64,000 nucleotides of DNA from Robinsoniella peoriensis (lineage in GTDB: Bacteria > Bacillota > Clostridia > Lachnospirales > Lachnospiraceae), in NCBI RefSeq assembly GCF_042680125.1, contig NZ_JBHTNY010000039.1; one strand, written 5' to 3'. Numbering within the stretch: the first letter of the stretch is position 1; every line of letters starts with the position of its first letter. The translations under genes were made by a program, and so were the position numbers. The notes beneath the pieces are model-generated. The model made no database searches, was not told where the DNA came from, and saw only the letters and a program-made list of their open reading frames with translations. Shown piece by piece: positions 16,811-24,463 of the stretch.

Positions 16811-18124
16811 TTACTTTTCCGTACAGAATTCTACCTTTTTGCCTTCCAGGATCATATTTGTAGTTCGGACTGCACACATTTTTCCGCACATGGAACAGGT
16901 ATGGCGGTCTGCCGGAGGCGTGCTTTCAAAATACTCTTTTGCCTTCTTTCCATCAATTGCGATGTCAAACATTTCATCCCAGTCCATCTTATGCCTTGCT
17001 TCTGCCATACGGTTATCAATATCTCTGGCTCCTTTGATTCCTTTGGCGATATCTGCTGCATGGGCTGCGATCTTGCTGGCTACAATGCCTTCTCTTACAT
17101 CACTCACATCCGGCAGGCGCAGGTGTTCCGCCGGAGTAACATAACATAAGAAATCCGCTCCGTTTGCAGCCGCTATTGCGCCTCCGATTGCGGATGTAAT
17201 ATGATCATACCCCGGTGCAATATCCGTTACCAGAGGTCCCAGAACATAGAATGGGGCATTATGGCAGATTCTCTTTTCCATTTTCATATTTGCAGCAATC
17301 TCATCCATTGCCATATGTCCCGGCCCCTCTACTAATACCTGCACATCCTTTTCCCATGCCCATTTAGTCAGGTTGCCGATTTCTATTAACTCCGCAATCT
17401 GTCCCGCATCGGAACTGTCTGCAATGCATCCCGGACGCAGAGCATCTCCGATACTGATTGTCACATCATGTTCCCGCAGTATATCCAGCACTTCATCATA
17501 GTATTCAAAGAATGGATTTTCGTTTCCCGTCATTTCCATCCAGGCGAACAACAGGGAACCTCCTCTGGAAACAATATTCATTTTCCGTCCTGCCCTGCGG
17601 AAGCTCTCCACCGCTCTGCGGTTTAATCCGGCATGGATAGTAACAAAATCAACGCCTTCTCTTGCATGTGCTTCTACCACTCTTAAAAAATCCTTTGCCG
17701 TGATCTCTAACAAATCTTTCTCTAAATAACCAATGGCATCATACATCGGTACCGACCCAATCATTGCCGGAGACATCTCAATTAATTTTTCCCGGAAGTC
17801 ATGTGTTTTTCCATAATTACTCAGGTCCATGATTGCTTCTGCTCCAAAATCAATTGCCATCTGCACCTTTTTCAATTCCCGGTCATAATCCTTACTGTCC
17901 CCTGAAATTCCCAGATTTACATTTATCTTAGTGCGAAGTCCGCTTCCGATTCCCTCCGGAGAGAGAGAGGGGTGATGTACATTAGCCGGAATTACTGCCT
18001 GTCCGGATGCCACCAGTTCCATTAATTTGGGAACCTCCATTTCTTCTTTTGCCGCTACAATCTCCAACTGCGGTGTTACAATTCCTTTCTTTGCTGCTTC
18101 CATCTGCGTGTAATATGCGCGCAT
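16811..18124 (-). CDS. thiC: Phosphomethylpyrimidine synthase
   Basis: A 437-residue radical-SAM enzyme converting aminoimidazole ribotide into hydroxymethylpyrimidine phosphate. The C-terminal cluster motif CSMCGKMCAVR (CX2CX4C) is present near residue 412, and the barrel motifs VEGPGHMAMDEI and GPLVTDIAPGYDHITSAIGG are intact. The length matches the short clostridial form lacking the plant/proteobacterial N-terminal extension. The start is supported by AAGGAGG. First gene of the operon, directly behind a TPP riboswitch and two terminators. Confidence 0.97.
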   Translation of the reverse strand: MRAYYTQMEAAKKGIVTPQLEIVAAKEEMEVPKLMELVASGQAVIPANVHHPSLSPEGIGSGLRTKINVNLGISGDSKDYDRELKKVQMAIDFGAEAIMDLSNYGKTHDFREKLIEMSPAMIGSVPMYDAIGYLEKDLLEITAKDFLRVVEAHAREGVDFVTIHAGLNRRAVESFRRAGRKMNIVSRGGSLLFAWMEMTGNENPFFEYYDEVLDILREHDVTISIGDALRPGCIADSSDAGQIAELIEIGNLTKWAWEKDVQVLVEGPGHMAMDEIAANMKMEKRICHNAPFYVLGPLVTDIAPGYDHITSAIGGAIAAANGADFLCYVTPAEHLRLPDVSDVREGIVASKIAAHAADIAKGIKGARDIDNRMAEARHKMDWDEMFDIAIDGKKAKEYFESTPPADRHTCSMCGKMCAVRTTNMILEGKKVEFCTEK

Positions 18125-18183
18125 TTGCTGTTCCTCCTTATGTGTTTGTATTAACGAATAGCAAATGCCTGGTTTATTGCATG

Positions 18184-18211
18184 AAAAAAGACAGGTAATT
18201 GCTTACCTGTC
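18184..18211 (-). terminator. Second terminator of the thiC leader
   Basis: On the minus strand GACAGGTAA-GCAA-TTACCTGTC (18190-18211) is a perfect 9-bp hairpin followed by TTTTTT, between the first terminator and thiC. Confidence 0.85.
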
Positions 18212-18230
18212 AGTTCACTCTGTTTTTCAT

Positions 18231-18258
18231 AAAAAAATGTTCACTAAAAAGTGAACAT
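18231..18258 (-). terminator. First terminator of the thiC leader (expression platform)
   Basis: ATGTTCACT-TTTT-AGTGAACAT (18237-18258) is a perfect 9-bp hairpin with a seven-T tail, about 20 nt after the TPP aptamer. A further AGTGAAC on the minus strand (18213-18219) could pair with the first arm instead. Confidence 0.88.
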
Positions 18259-18276
18259 CCAACTATTACTCATCGA

Positions 18277-18361
18277 ATGCTCCCTACCACAGTGTTAACT
18301 GTCAGGTTCAAAGGGTTAGATATATACATATCAATCTCAACTATTATTAGTTCCCCTGCAT
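18277..18361 (-). promoter_or_regulatory. TPP riboswitch (THI element)
   Basis: The minus strand carries the conserved aptamer blocks: GGGGAACT, TTGAGATT (variant of CTGAGA), ACCCTTTGAACCTGACAG and GGTAGGGAGC, closed by a short ATGC/GCAT P1 stem. Position directly ahead of thiC, followed by terminators, indicates shut-off of the thiamine operon by thiamine pyrophosphate. Confidence 0.95.
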
Positions 18362-18379
18362 AGCTATTCAGTTAGTGTT

Positions 18380-18408
18380 ATTATAGGCGTGTGGGATTTA
18401 AATGTCAA
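18380..18408 (-). promoter_or_regulatory. Promoter of the thiamine operon
   Basis: Perfect consensus TTGACA (18403-18408), 17-bp spacer, TATAAT (18380-18385) on the minus strand. Transcription would start about 10 bases before the TPP aptamer. An 8-G run lies just upstream. Confidence 0.92.
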
Positions 18409-18442
18409 TAGGGGGGGGTGAATCTTTTCGTCCTGTGAAATT

Positions 18443-18488
18443 AAAATAAAGGCCGAAATCCACCTAGTGCAATTTCAGCCCTTATTTT
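18443..18488 (-). terminator. Terminator of the Eis-like acetyltransferase gene
   Basis: Arms 18443-18459 and 18472-18488 form a 17-bp stem with two wobble pairs and T-rich ends on the minus strand, immediately upstream of the thiamine promoter. Confidence 0.8.
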
Positions 18489-18515
18489 ATAAGCACAGAA
18501 CGGGATATCACTAAT

Positions 18516-19733
18516 TTAGAAATAATCGGAAAAATATGGTTTTCCCACCGGTATTAGCCGTTCTAATATCTGTACCATATAATATTCCATATCAAGCCTG
18601 TCATTTTCATACAGATACGAAGGCCTTTTGTATCCCATTAACATTGTGGTCAGAGTTTGTATATCTAACTCTACGATATTCGTAAGCGGCAGATCATTTT
18701 CCTGATCACAATATGTCTTCTGATCCTTCCAGTAAATCTGAAAATCTCCTTCATTCCAGGGCGCCATATTATCATGAACAATTAAATGAATATGAAAGTC
18801 TTCCGGCATTACCTGAAATGGATACTGCAGAATGAATTCCCGGACATCTACAATCCTTGCCATAATATAAGGTGCAATGGTCTCGGTGATTTCACTGTCT
18901 TCCAGAAGAAAAGCAAGGGGTTCCCCGGTATAATTATATCCTTTTACTTCAGTAATCATTGAAAAATGAGAACTGATATAATTCCAGATTCCATGTCTTG
19001 CTTCTATATTCAGATAGAGAATTTCTTTGACGTTAAATACTTCATTTTCAATAGAATATACGATATACCCCAGCGGTTTATGCTCTTCACTGTAATAGAT
19101 TGCCGCAATGACATCATCGGATTCCCAGCGCCAGTATTCTTCCCATGCCAGATCGTCCCTGATTAAAGCTCCGTGTCTTTGGACTGCAAAGTACCGGTAA
19201 ACGTTCTTTAAGTCTTCATGATCCCATTCTACTCTTTCTACCATACCGGGAACGGGTTGCTTCTTGGGCAGCTGTGTATCCTTAATGCTGAACTTAATCT
19301 GATCTGATACAATCTCCCATCCCTTTTTCCTGTAAAAAGGAATAGAGTATGGATACAAAAATGAAACAGACTGCTTTTCTTCCCTCATGTGCTCCAGAAT
19401 TTTCAGCATCAGGGTATGAATCAATCCTCTGCCGGCATATTCGGGATAGGTAGCAACCCCTGTAATCCCTCCCATCTTATAGATCTCTCCATAGACATTC
19501 ACTTCCATGGGGTATACTACTATCTGGGATGCCAGTTTATCTTTATGAAAATAGCCCAGTATATAGGACTGCTTTAATATTGGTGCTTTTGCACGCTGGA
19601 TTTCATCTTCTTCCCAGCCTGACTTTAGTAACTCATCTCCTGTAACCTGAAATACATAGCGAAGCAGCGCATTAAACTCCTCCAGATCGCTGTCCTTTAA
19701 CTGCCGCATTTGAAACATATCTTCGTTTTTCAT
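18516..19733 (-). CDS. Eis-like GNAT N-acetyltransferase
   Basis: A 405-residue protein of the Eis architecture. The first GNAT domain (about 5-150) has the acetyl-CoA loop VATYPEYAGRGLIHTLM. A second degenerate GNAT region spans about 155-290, and a C-terminal SCP2-like domain ends with a terminal aromatic residue (YFSDYF), as in Eis where the terminal carboxylate takes part in catalysis. Eis-type enzymes acetylate amines including aminoglycosides; the natural substrate here is unknown. The site GGAGGAAAG precedes the start. Single-gene unit with its own terminator. Confidence 0.85.
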   Translation of the reverse strand: MKNEDMFQMRQLKDSDLEEFNALLRYVFQVTGDELLKSGWEEDEIQRAKAPILKQSYILGYFHKDKLASQIVVYPMEVNVYGEIYKMGGITGVATYPEYAGRGLIHTLMLKILEHMREEKQSVSFLYPYSIPFYRKKGWEIVSDQIKFSIKDTQLPKKQPVPGMVERVEWDHEDLKNVYRYFAVQRHGALIRDDLAWEEYWRWESDDVIAAIYYSEEHKPLGYIVYSIENEVFNVKEILYLNIEARHGIWNYISSHFSMITEVKGYNYTGEPLAFLLEDSEITETIAPYIMARIVDVREFILQYPFQVMPEDFHIHLIVHDNMAPWNEGDFQIYWKDQKTYCDQENDLPLTNIVELDIQTLTTMLMGYKRPSYLYENDRLDMEYYMVQILERLIPVGKPYFSDYF

Positions 19734-19831
19734 CTTTCCTCCAAGAAATTGTCAAAACTTATCTTATATATATAGCGTGTCTTTATATCTTTTTTATTCT
19801 AACACAGGGAAATGTAATTGTCCAATCTACG

Positions 19832-20887
19832 TTAGAACTTCAGATTCACCGTCATTCTCACCGGCTGATGATCTGTATTCTCAAAACCTACGTCAACTAC
19901 ATCCGCCGTTTCTACCATTATATTTTCAGAAACAATGAATCCATCCAGAACATATACCTGGGAAGTATCATACGAACCGGTATACGGTGCATCCAGCAGA
20001 CGGCAGGTAGGTGCTGAATCATCAATAACAAAGCGGAAACCTTCCGGAAGGCTGTCTTCATCCATTTTGGGCGGTACCCATCCATCTTTATTCCAGATTG
20101 GATACTTGGCTACCGAAGAAAAGGTCTGATTAAAATCACCTCCGGCAATCACATAATTTCCCTTTTGATACTCTTCTTCCAAAACCTGTGCCAGCAGCGC
20201 ACTCTGCGCCTTCTTCCCTGCCCCATCGTCATAAGCCTCCAGATGGAGATTTACAAGTACAAGCTCTTTGTCTGAGTCCTCGAAAGGTATCCTGGTCGTC
20301 AACAGACACCTCTTTAAATTACATGTTTTCACCGGCCAGGAAAAAGACTCCGGCAGTGCTATACGACTGGCTTCTGCTGCCCCCAGCTGCGTATATGTTG
20401 CGACGCCCGATTCCACATGTCCGATGAACGGCAGCGGATAAGGAACAAAGTCACATTTAAAATTATAGGCAAACATATTTCCCATCCCAAGTTCTTCTCT
20501 GTAAAATGCTGTCTGATCCTGGTAGTAGGAACGTTTTGAATAAATGTCCACTTCCTGAAGAAAATAGACATCCGCCGCATTCTCTTTTAATGTCTGGGAA
20601 ATTGCCTCCATATTTGCCAGTACCTCTTCTTTTTTATCCGGCATCACCTTCGTACCACCGTCCATAAAGAAATCCTGGGTTTTATCTAAACCGGCATATC
20701 CGGTATTCCATGTCAGGAATGTTAGTTTATCGGATACCGAAAGCTTCCTGCTTCCCTTGGGAACTTCTACTTTTTCATTCTTCTTTGGTCTGTATTCCCT
20801 TACAGTAAGGTAAATTACACCGGCTGCTCCTATCAGAAATACCACCGCCATTACACCAATAATCACTTTTAAAATCATTTTTGCCAT
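19832..20887 (-). CDS. Membrane-anchored endonuclease/exonuclease/phosphatase-family enzyme
   Basis: A 351-residue protein with one N-terminal transmembrane helix (about 4-27) and an EEP fold outside. Landmarks are FLTWNTGYAG (Asn/Asp metal site), FLQEVD (catalytic Glu), GGDFNQTF (Asp/Asn) and the terminal NTDHQPVRMT (Asp-His). EEP enzymes hydrolyse phosphodiesters of nucleic acids, sphingomyelin or inositol phosphates; the membrane anchor argues for a surface substrate. The ATG at 20887 is preferred over an in-frame GTG at 20932, because the latter lies inside a leader structure shared with the GH3 gene at 41915, whose start aligns exactly with 20887. Confidence 0.85.
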   Translation of the reverse strand: MAKMILKVIIGVMAVVFLIGAAGVIYLTVREYRPKKNEKVEVPKGSRKLSVSDKLTFLTWNTGYAGLDKTQDFFMDGGTKVMPDKKEEVLANMEAISQTLKENAADVYFLQEVDIYSKRSYYQDQTAFYREELGMGNMFAYNFKCDFVPYPLPFIGHVESGVATYTQLGAAEASRIALPESFSWPVKTCNLKRCLLTTRIPFEDSDKELVLVNLHLEAYDDGAGKKAQSALLAQVLEEEYQKGNYVIAGGDFNQTFSSVAKYPIWNKDGWVPPKMDEDSLPEGFRFVIDDSAPTCRLLDAPYTGSYDTSQVYVLDGFIVSENIMVETADVVDVGFENTDHQPVRMTVNLKF

Positions 20888-20973
20888 TTTCACACCGATA
20901 ACGTATCCCGTTCTTACCTGGGATACGGCCACAAATCATACAGGTTGAAGAAATCACAGCGTGGCTTCCTTTC
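20888..20973 (-). promoter_or_regulatory. Conserved structured 5' leader, copy A (candidate cis-regulatory RNA)
   Basis: This 86-nt minus-strand leader ends at the start codon of the EEP-family gene and aligns without gaps to 41916-42001. Stem 1 is GCCAC (20961-20965) with GTGGC (20928-20932). Stem 2 is CGTATCCC (20920-20927) with GGGATACG (20902-20909). The conserved single-stranded blocks are CACGCTGT and CAACCTGT. An SD-like GGTG follows stem 2, so stem 2 could control translation. It matches no riboswitch class I can name. Confidence 0.55.
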
Positions 20974-21145
20974 CATTCATATTTTTCTGCAACCCTGACA
21001 TCCTACTGCCTGCATTTCACTTCAATCCATACAGTATCCGATACTTGCTTTTTCTTCTATTCTATCATATGCAGAAAGAGAAAGCGAGATTTCCTTAAAT
21101 ATCAGACAGCACGTTTAAACGGGCATCCATTTCCCACAAAAATAA

Positions 21146-21203
21146 CAGTACCCGTACAGCTCGCGCAATTAACAGTTAATTACGCAATGCTGTACGGGTA
21201 CTG
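21146..21203 (-). terminator. Terminator of the regulator/PLP enzyme/UroD-like operon
   Basis: A 58-bp imperfect inverted repeat with 15 perfect outer pairs (CAGTACCCGTACAGC and its complement) and an inner AATTAAC/GTTAATT stem. On the minus strand it is followed by TTATTTTT. The 20974-21145 stretch between it and the leader of the EEP-family gene holds no gene; a TATGATAGAAT tract there may be that gene's -10 region. Confidence 0.8.
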
Positions 21204-21264
21204 CCACTTTTCCTTTACTTGTCCAGCGGTAAGCAGTTCCAGAATTGCTGCTGCACAAATTCCT

Positions 21265-22386
21265 TTAAATGATCCTGCGAATCTGTTCGCAGTAATACTG
21301 TACATTTTCAAATATGGCATCCGGGGCAATCCGATGATCCGGGCAGGGAATGTATCCCCCCAGTTCTATCAGCGGCTTCAGTCTCTCTATCTCTGCATCT
21401 ATGGCTTTATAATCTCTGGCAAATATGGTTTTATTCATACCTCCAACACCGCGAATCTGTTTTCCATATTTTGCTCTCCATGGCTCTATGGACGCATTCC
21501 ACGTGCCTACTTCAATGGGAAACATAGTATTGACGCCATTTTCCAGCCAGGTAGGTATCAGGGAATCAATCAAACCGTCACAATCCACTGAAACTATGGT
21601 TACGCCATATTGTTTTAACAGCTCTGTTGTCTTTTTATAATGAGGACCTACGTACTCATCAAACACACAGGGTATCACCAGCGGACCATTTTTAAAACAG
21701 ATATCTTCCCAGTAATGGGCATAATCAAACTTTGCTCCGGATTCCAGCGCCACTTTGACCCAGTTGTAAGACAGACCTGCCATGGTATCGATTATTTCTG
21801 CATACAGCTCTTCGTCATCCATATATAAGTAGCTTAACTGCTCTACCCCCAGCAGATCCCTCATCCTGCCAAGCAGCGAACCGCAGTGTATTGCAACGGG
21901 AACCTCACGCCCGGAGGTATCCTGCAGTGATTTCAACAGGCTTTCATCCATACGTTCCTTAGACCATTGCAGACGGGGAAGATAATGTTCTTCCCATGCC
22001 TGACGGTCGGTCATTGAGGTTCCAATCTCTGCCGGTATGGAAACTGTCCCCGGTTTTTCCAGTACAATCAGCCCCAGCTCATCCCGGATGATCCTGGAGC
22101 CATCCGGCCTTTCTTCCATTACCTCCACTTCAAATCTTGGATAGATGTCCACCTGGCATCCTACGCAGGAGTTCCAGTTAAAATCAAACCCAAGTTTTTT
22201 CATCACACTTTTATCAGCCTCAGAATTGTCCCCAAACTTCCGGTAACCTTCTGCTTCTTCTCTGGTAATATGTCCCTCCGCTGCCCATTTGTCCAGCGTT
22301 TCCACCCAGTACCCAAAGGACACCACCGGCATATTTTCATAAGGCTTGTAATTTAGAATCGCCATAATATTTTCTCTGTAATTCAT
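21265..22386 (-). CDS. Uroporphyrinogen decarboxylase / MtaA-like protein
   Basis: A 373-residue protein of the UroD/MtaA/CmuA barrel superfamily. MtaA/CmuA methyltransferases hold zinc with His-X-Cys...Cys. Here the corresponding stretch reads VSVDCDGLIDS (Asp-X-Cys) and the later cysteine is in GGYIPCPDHRIAPD, so a modified metal site is likely. No heme or corrinoid-protein gene is nearby, arguing against heme synthesis. The ATG at 22386 (MNYREN) has GGTGG 6 bases upstream; an in-frame GTG at 22395 is weaker. It follows a trans-sulfuration-type enzyme and a GntR regulator in an operon, implying a catabolic step. Substrate unknown. Confidence 0.8.
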   Translation of the reverse strand: MNYRENIMAILNYKPYENMPVVSFGYWVETLDKWAAEGHITREEAEGYRKFGDNSEADKSVMKKLGFDFNWNSCVGCQVDIYPRFEVEVMEERPDGSRIIRDELGLIVLEKPGTVSIPAEIGTSMTDRQAWEEHYLPRLQWSKERMDESLLKSLQDTSGREVPVAIHCGSLLGRMRDLLGVEQLSYLYMDDEELYAEIIDTMAGLSYNWVKVALESGAKFDYAHYWEDICFKNGPLVIPCVFDEYVGPHYKKTTELLKQYGVTIVSVDCDGLIDSLIPTWLENGVNTMFPIEVGTWNASIEPWRAKYGKQIRGVGGMNKTIFARDYKAIDAEIERLKPLIELGGYIPCPDHRIAPDAIFENVQYYCEQIRRII

Positions 22387-22426
22387 TGCCGCCACCCCAT
22401 TTCTTCTTTTTCATCCTGATAAAAAT

Positions 22427-23608
22427 TCAATTTAAGACACGTTCTAATGCATTTTCTAAGTCTTCCATCAGATTATCCACGCCTTCTAAACCGCAATGGA
22501 TACGTATCAGCCCCCGGTCATGATCTGACAGATTTAAAAATTTTATTTCCTCTTCCGTTGCCGTATACAGCGGACAGAGGGCAAGACTTTCAAATCCTCC
22601 CCAGGAACAGCCTTTTCCAAATAATTTTAATTTGTTAATTACTTTTACCGCTTCCTCGGGGGAATCCTTCAGCACAAAACTTAGTAATCCTGTGTGTCCT
22701 TTCTGCTGTTTTTCGATTAACTCCCGCTGGGGATGGGACGGCAGACCGGTATAATAGACGCGTTCCACTCTTTCATGCTTCTCCAGATATTCTGCAATTA
22801 TCTGTGCCGTCCTGCCATGTTCTGCCACTCTGAGCGCCATAGTCCGAAGTCCCCGGATTGCAAGCCAGGCTTCCATGGGTCCCATATTAGCTCCAAAAAG
22901 CTCACGGACGGTGAACTGGATTTCGATCATAAGTTCTTCATCTGCAGATGTGAGAATACCGCCCATAATGTCACTGTGCCCACCGATATATTTGGTAAGG
23001 GTATGCATAACCAGATCAATCCCCAGATCCAGCGGTTTCTGATAAAGCGGCGTGCAGTATGTATTGTCAATATACGTTTTCACCCCATGCTTTTTTGCAA
23101 TTGCTGCTACGCCTGCGATTTCAACCACAGTAAAGACAAAGGTAGCCGGGCTTTCTATCATAATCAGATCTGTTTCCGGCAGGATTGCCTTTTCCAGTTC
23201 ATCCAGGCTCTCTCCTGACCAATAAGTAACAGACATATTCAGCTTAGGAATCATATACCGGTTTAAAATATTCTTTACAGGCCCGTATACATCCCGCATA
23301 CAGATTATATGGCTTCCTGCTTTACAGGTTGCCAGAATCGCTGCTGATGTTGCCGCCATCCCGCTTCCAAAAGCTGCCGCCCGGCATCCATGCTCTAATG
23401 CAGCCACCTTTTCTTCCAGAATATGCACGGTAGGGTTCGAAACTCTTCCGTATTTAAATTCTCCTTTCTTAGAAGCATCACATCCGGCATATTCCTCAAA
23501 CGTGGGAAATACATGCAGGGAATTCATAAAAACAGGCGGGATTACTGCATTTAAATATTTATCGTATTCATCGCCTAAATGGGTCATGCTTAACAGGTCA
23601 TCCATCAT
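22427..23608 (-). CDS. Trans-sulfuration family PLP enzyme (Cys/Met metabolism)
   Basis: A 393-residue fold-type I PLP enzyme of the cystathionine gamma-synthase / beta- or gamma-lyase family. The PLP lysine lies in MHTLTKYIGGHSD, the cofactor-stacking segment is AAFGSGMAATSAAI, and the Asp of YIDNTYCTPLYQKP binds the pyridine nitrogen. These families make or cleave cystathionine, methionine or O-acylhomoserine; the exact reaction is not deducible. Its start overlaps the regulator's stop by 4 bp and it sits beside a UroD-like protein, an atypical setting for methionine biosynthesis. A role in breaking a C-S or C-O bond of an imported compound is an inference. Confidence 0.88.
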   Translation of the reverse strand: MMDDLLSMTHLGDEYDKYLNAVIPPVFMNSLHVFPTFEEYAGCDASKKGEFKYGRVSNPTVHILEEKVAALEHGCRAAAFGSGMAATSAAILATCKAGSHIICMRDVYGPVKNILNRYMIPKLNMSVTYWSGESLDELEKAILPETDLIMIESPATFVFTVVEIAGVAAIAKKHGVKTYIDNTYCTPLYQKPLDLGIDLVMHTLTKYIGGHSDIMGGILTSADEELMIEIQFTVRELFGANMGPMEAWLAIRGLRTMALRVAEHGRTAQIIAEYLEKHERVERVYYTGLPSHPQRELIEKQQKGHTGLLSFVLKDSPEEAVKVINKLKLFGKGCSWGGFESLALCPLYTATEEEIKFLNLSDHDRGLIRIHCGLEGVDNLMEDLENALERVLN

Positions 23609-24348
23609 AATGTCTCCTTCTGGTCCGCCGGATTCACCATGCTGTACAGCTGTATATCCAGCTCAATAATTTTCCGATAGATTTTAATTACTTCTTTTAC
23701 ATTTCTTGCTCTCATCATCCGGACCATATCCAGATGGTAAGGGATGGTATCTAAAATAGTCTGATTTGTTTCATTGACCACACCCTCACACAGATGGAAA
23801 TAAACATCGTTATATTCACCAAATACATGGATCATATTTTCCACCAGATTGATCATTTCCTTATTTCCGTAAGACTCTAATAAAATTTTGTGGAACAGGT
23901 TGTCCAGTTCCTGCGGAAAGATTCCGTTATCACACATAGTTATCATCTGTTTTGCAATGTGTTCCAATTGCGATAATACCTCTTCTGATATCACCGGGGT
24001 GATCTTTTTCAGCATATACTCTTCCAGAACGGTCTTAATCTCAAACTGTTCGAAAAAATTCCTTTTCTGGATTTTAAACATCATGGATTTGTCAGAGACT
24101 TCACCAATCACAAAGGAGCCTCTGCCTGCTTCCACACTTAACAGTCCCTGATTTTCTAACTCACGTATTGCTTCCCGCACCGATGACCGGCTTACTCCCC
24201 ACATCACGGCTAATTCCCGCTCACTTGGAAGTTTTTCCCCTATGCCTATTTTATTTTCCGTAATGTATTCACATATGCTGTCCGCAATTCTTGAATATAA
24301 CAATCTTGTCGAACCTAATTGTGCAATATTCGTCTTTAATTTAGCCAC
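23605..24348 (-). CDS. FadR-like GntR-family transcriptional regulator
   Basis: A 247-residue regulator: GntR winged helix at about 15-85 (GEKLPSERELAVMWGVSRSSVREAIRELENQGLLSVEAGRGSFV, given here in parts: recognition helix VSRSSVREAIREL) and an FCD-type C-terminal ligand domain from about 100. The start is GTG with AGGAG 8 bases upstream. It heads a sub-operon with the PLP enzyme and the UroD-like gene. A FadR-type palindrome in the transporter promoter of the same locus (30801-30815) is its likely target. Confidence 0.92.
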   Translation of the reverse strand: MAKLKTNIAQLGSTRLLYSRIADSICEYITENKIGIGEKLPSERELAVMWGVSRSSVREAIRELENQGLLSVEAGRGSFVIGEVSDKSMMFKIQKRNFFEQFEIKTVLEEYMLKKITPVISEEVLSQLEHIAKQMITMCDNGIFPQELDNLFHKILLESYGNKEMINLVENMIHVFGEYNDVYFHLCEGVVNETNQTILDTIPYHLDMVRMMRARNVKEVIKIYRKIIELDIQLYSMVNPADQKETL

Positions 24349-24407
24349 ACTACATACTCCTTTACTAATCTTATTATGACAATTATAACTGTATTTTACT
24401 TAGATTC

Positions 24408-24436
24408 ATTATATAAGAACTGCCAACGCTATTCAA
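24408..24436 (-). promoter_or_regulatory. Promoter of the GntR regulator sub-operon
   Basis: Minus-strand TTGAAT (24431-24436), 17 bp, TATAAT (24408-24413), 59 bases before the GTG start. It shows that the regulator can be expressed separately from the rhamnosidase gene. A small ACCTGC/GCAGGT hairpin just upstream (24446-24462) may partly terminate the preceding transcript. Confidence 0.7.
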
Positions 24437-24463
24437 CCAAAACCACCTGCCAGTTGCAGGTAT

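Noticed and set aside
20888..20973. Leader copy A as a c-di-GMP or cobalamin riboswitch
   Set aside because: GCCAC recalls parts of both, but the GNRA-type tetraloop/receptor, the B12 box and the other conserved blocks are absent.
20950..20980. An eight-codon upstream open frame (MNGKEATL) in leader copy A
   Set aside because: Copy B keeps the codons but has no start codon in that frame, so it is probably incidental to the RNA structure.
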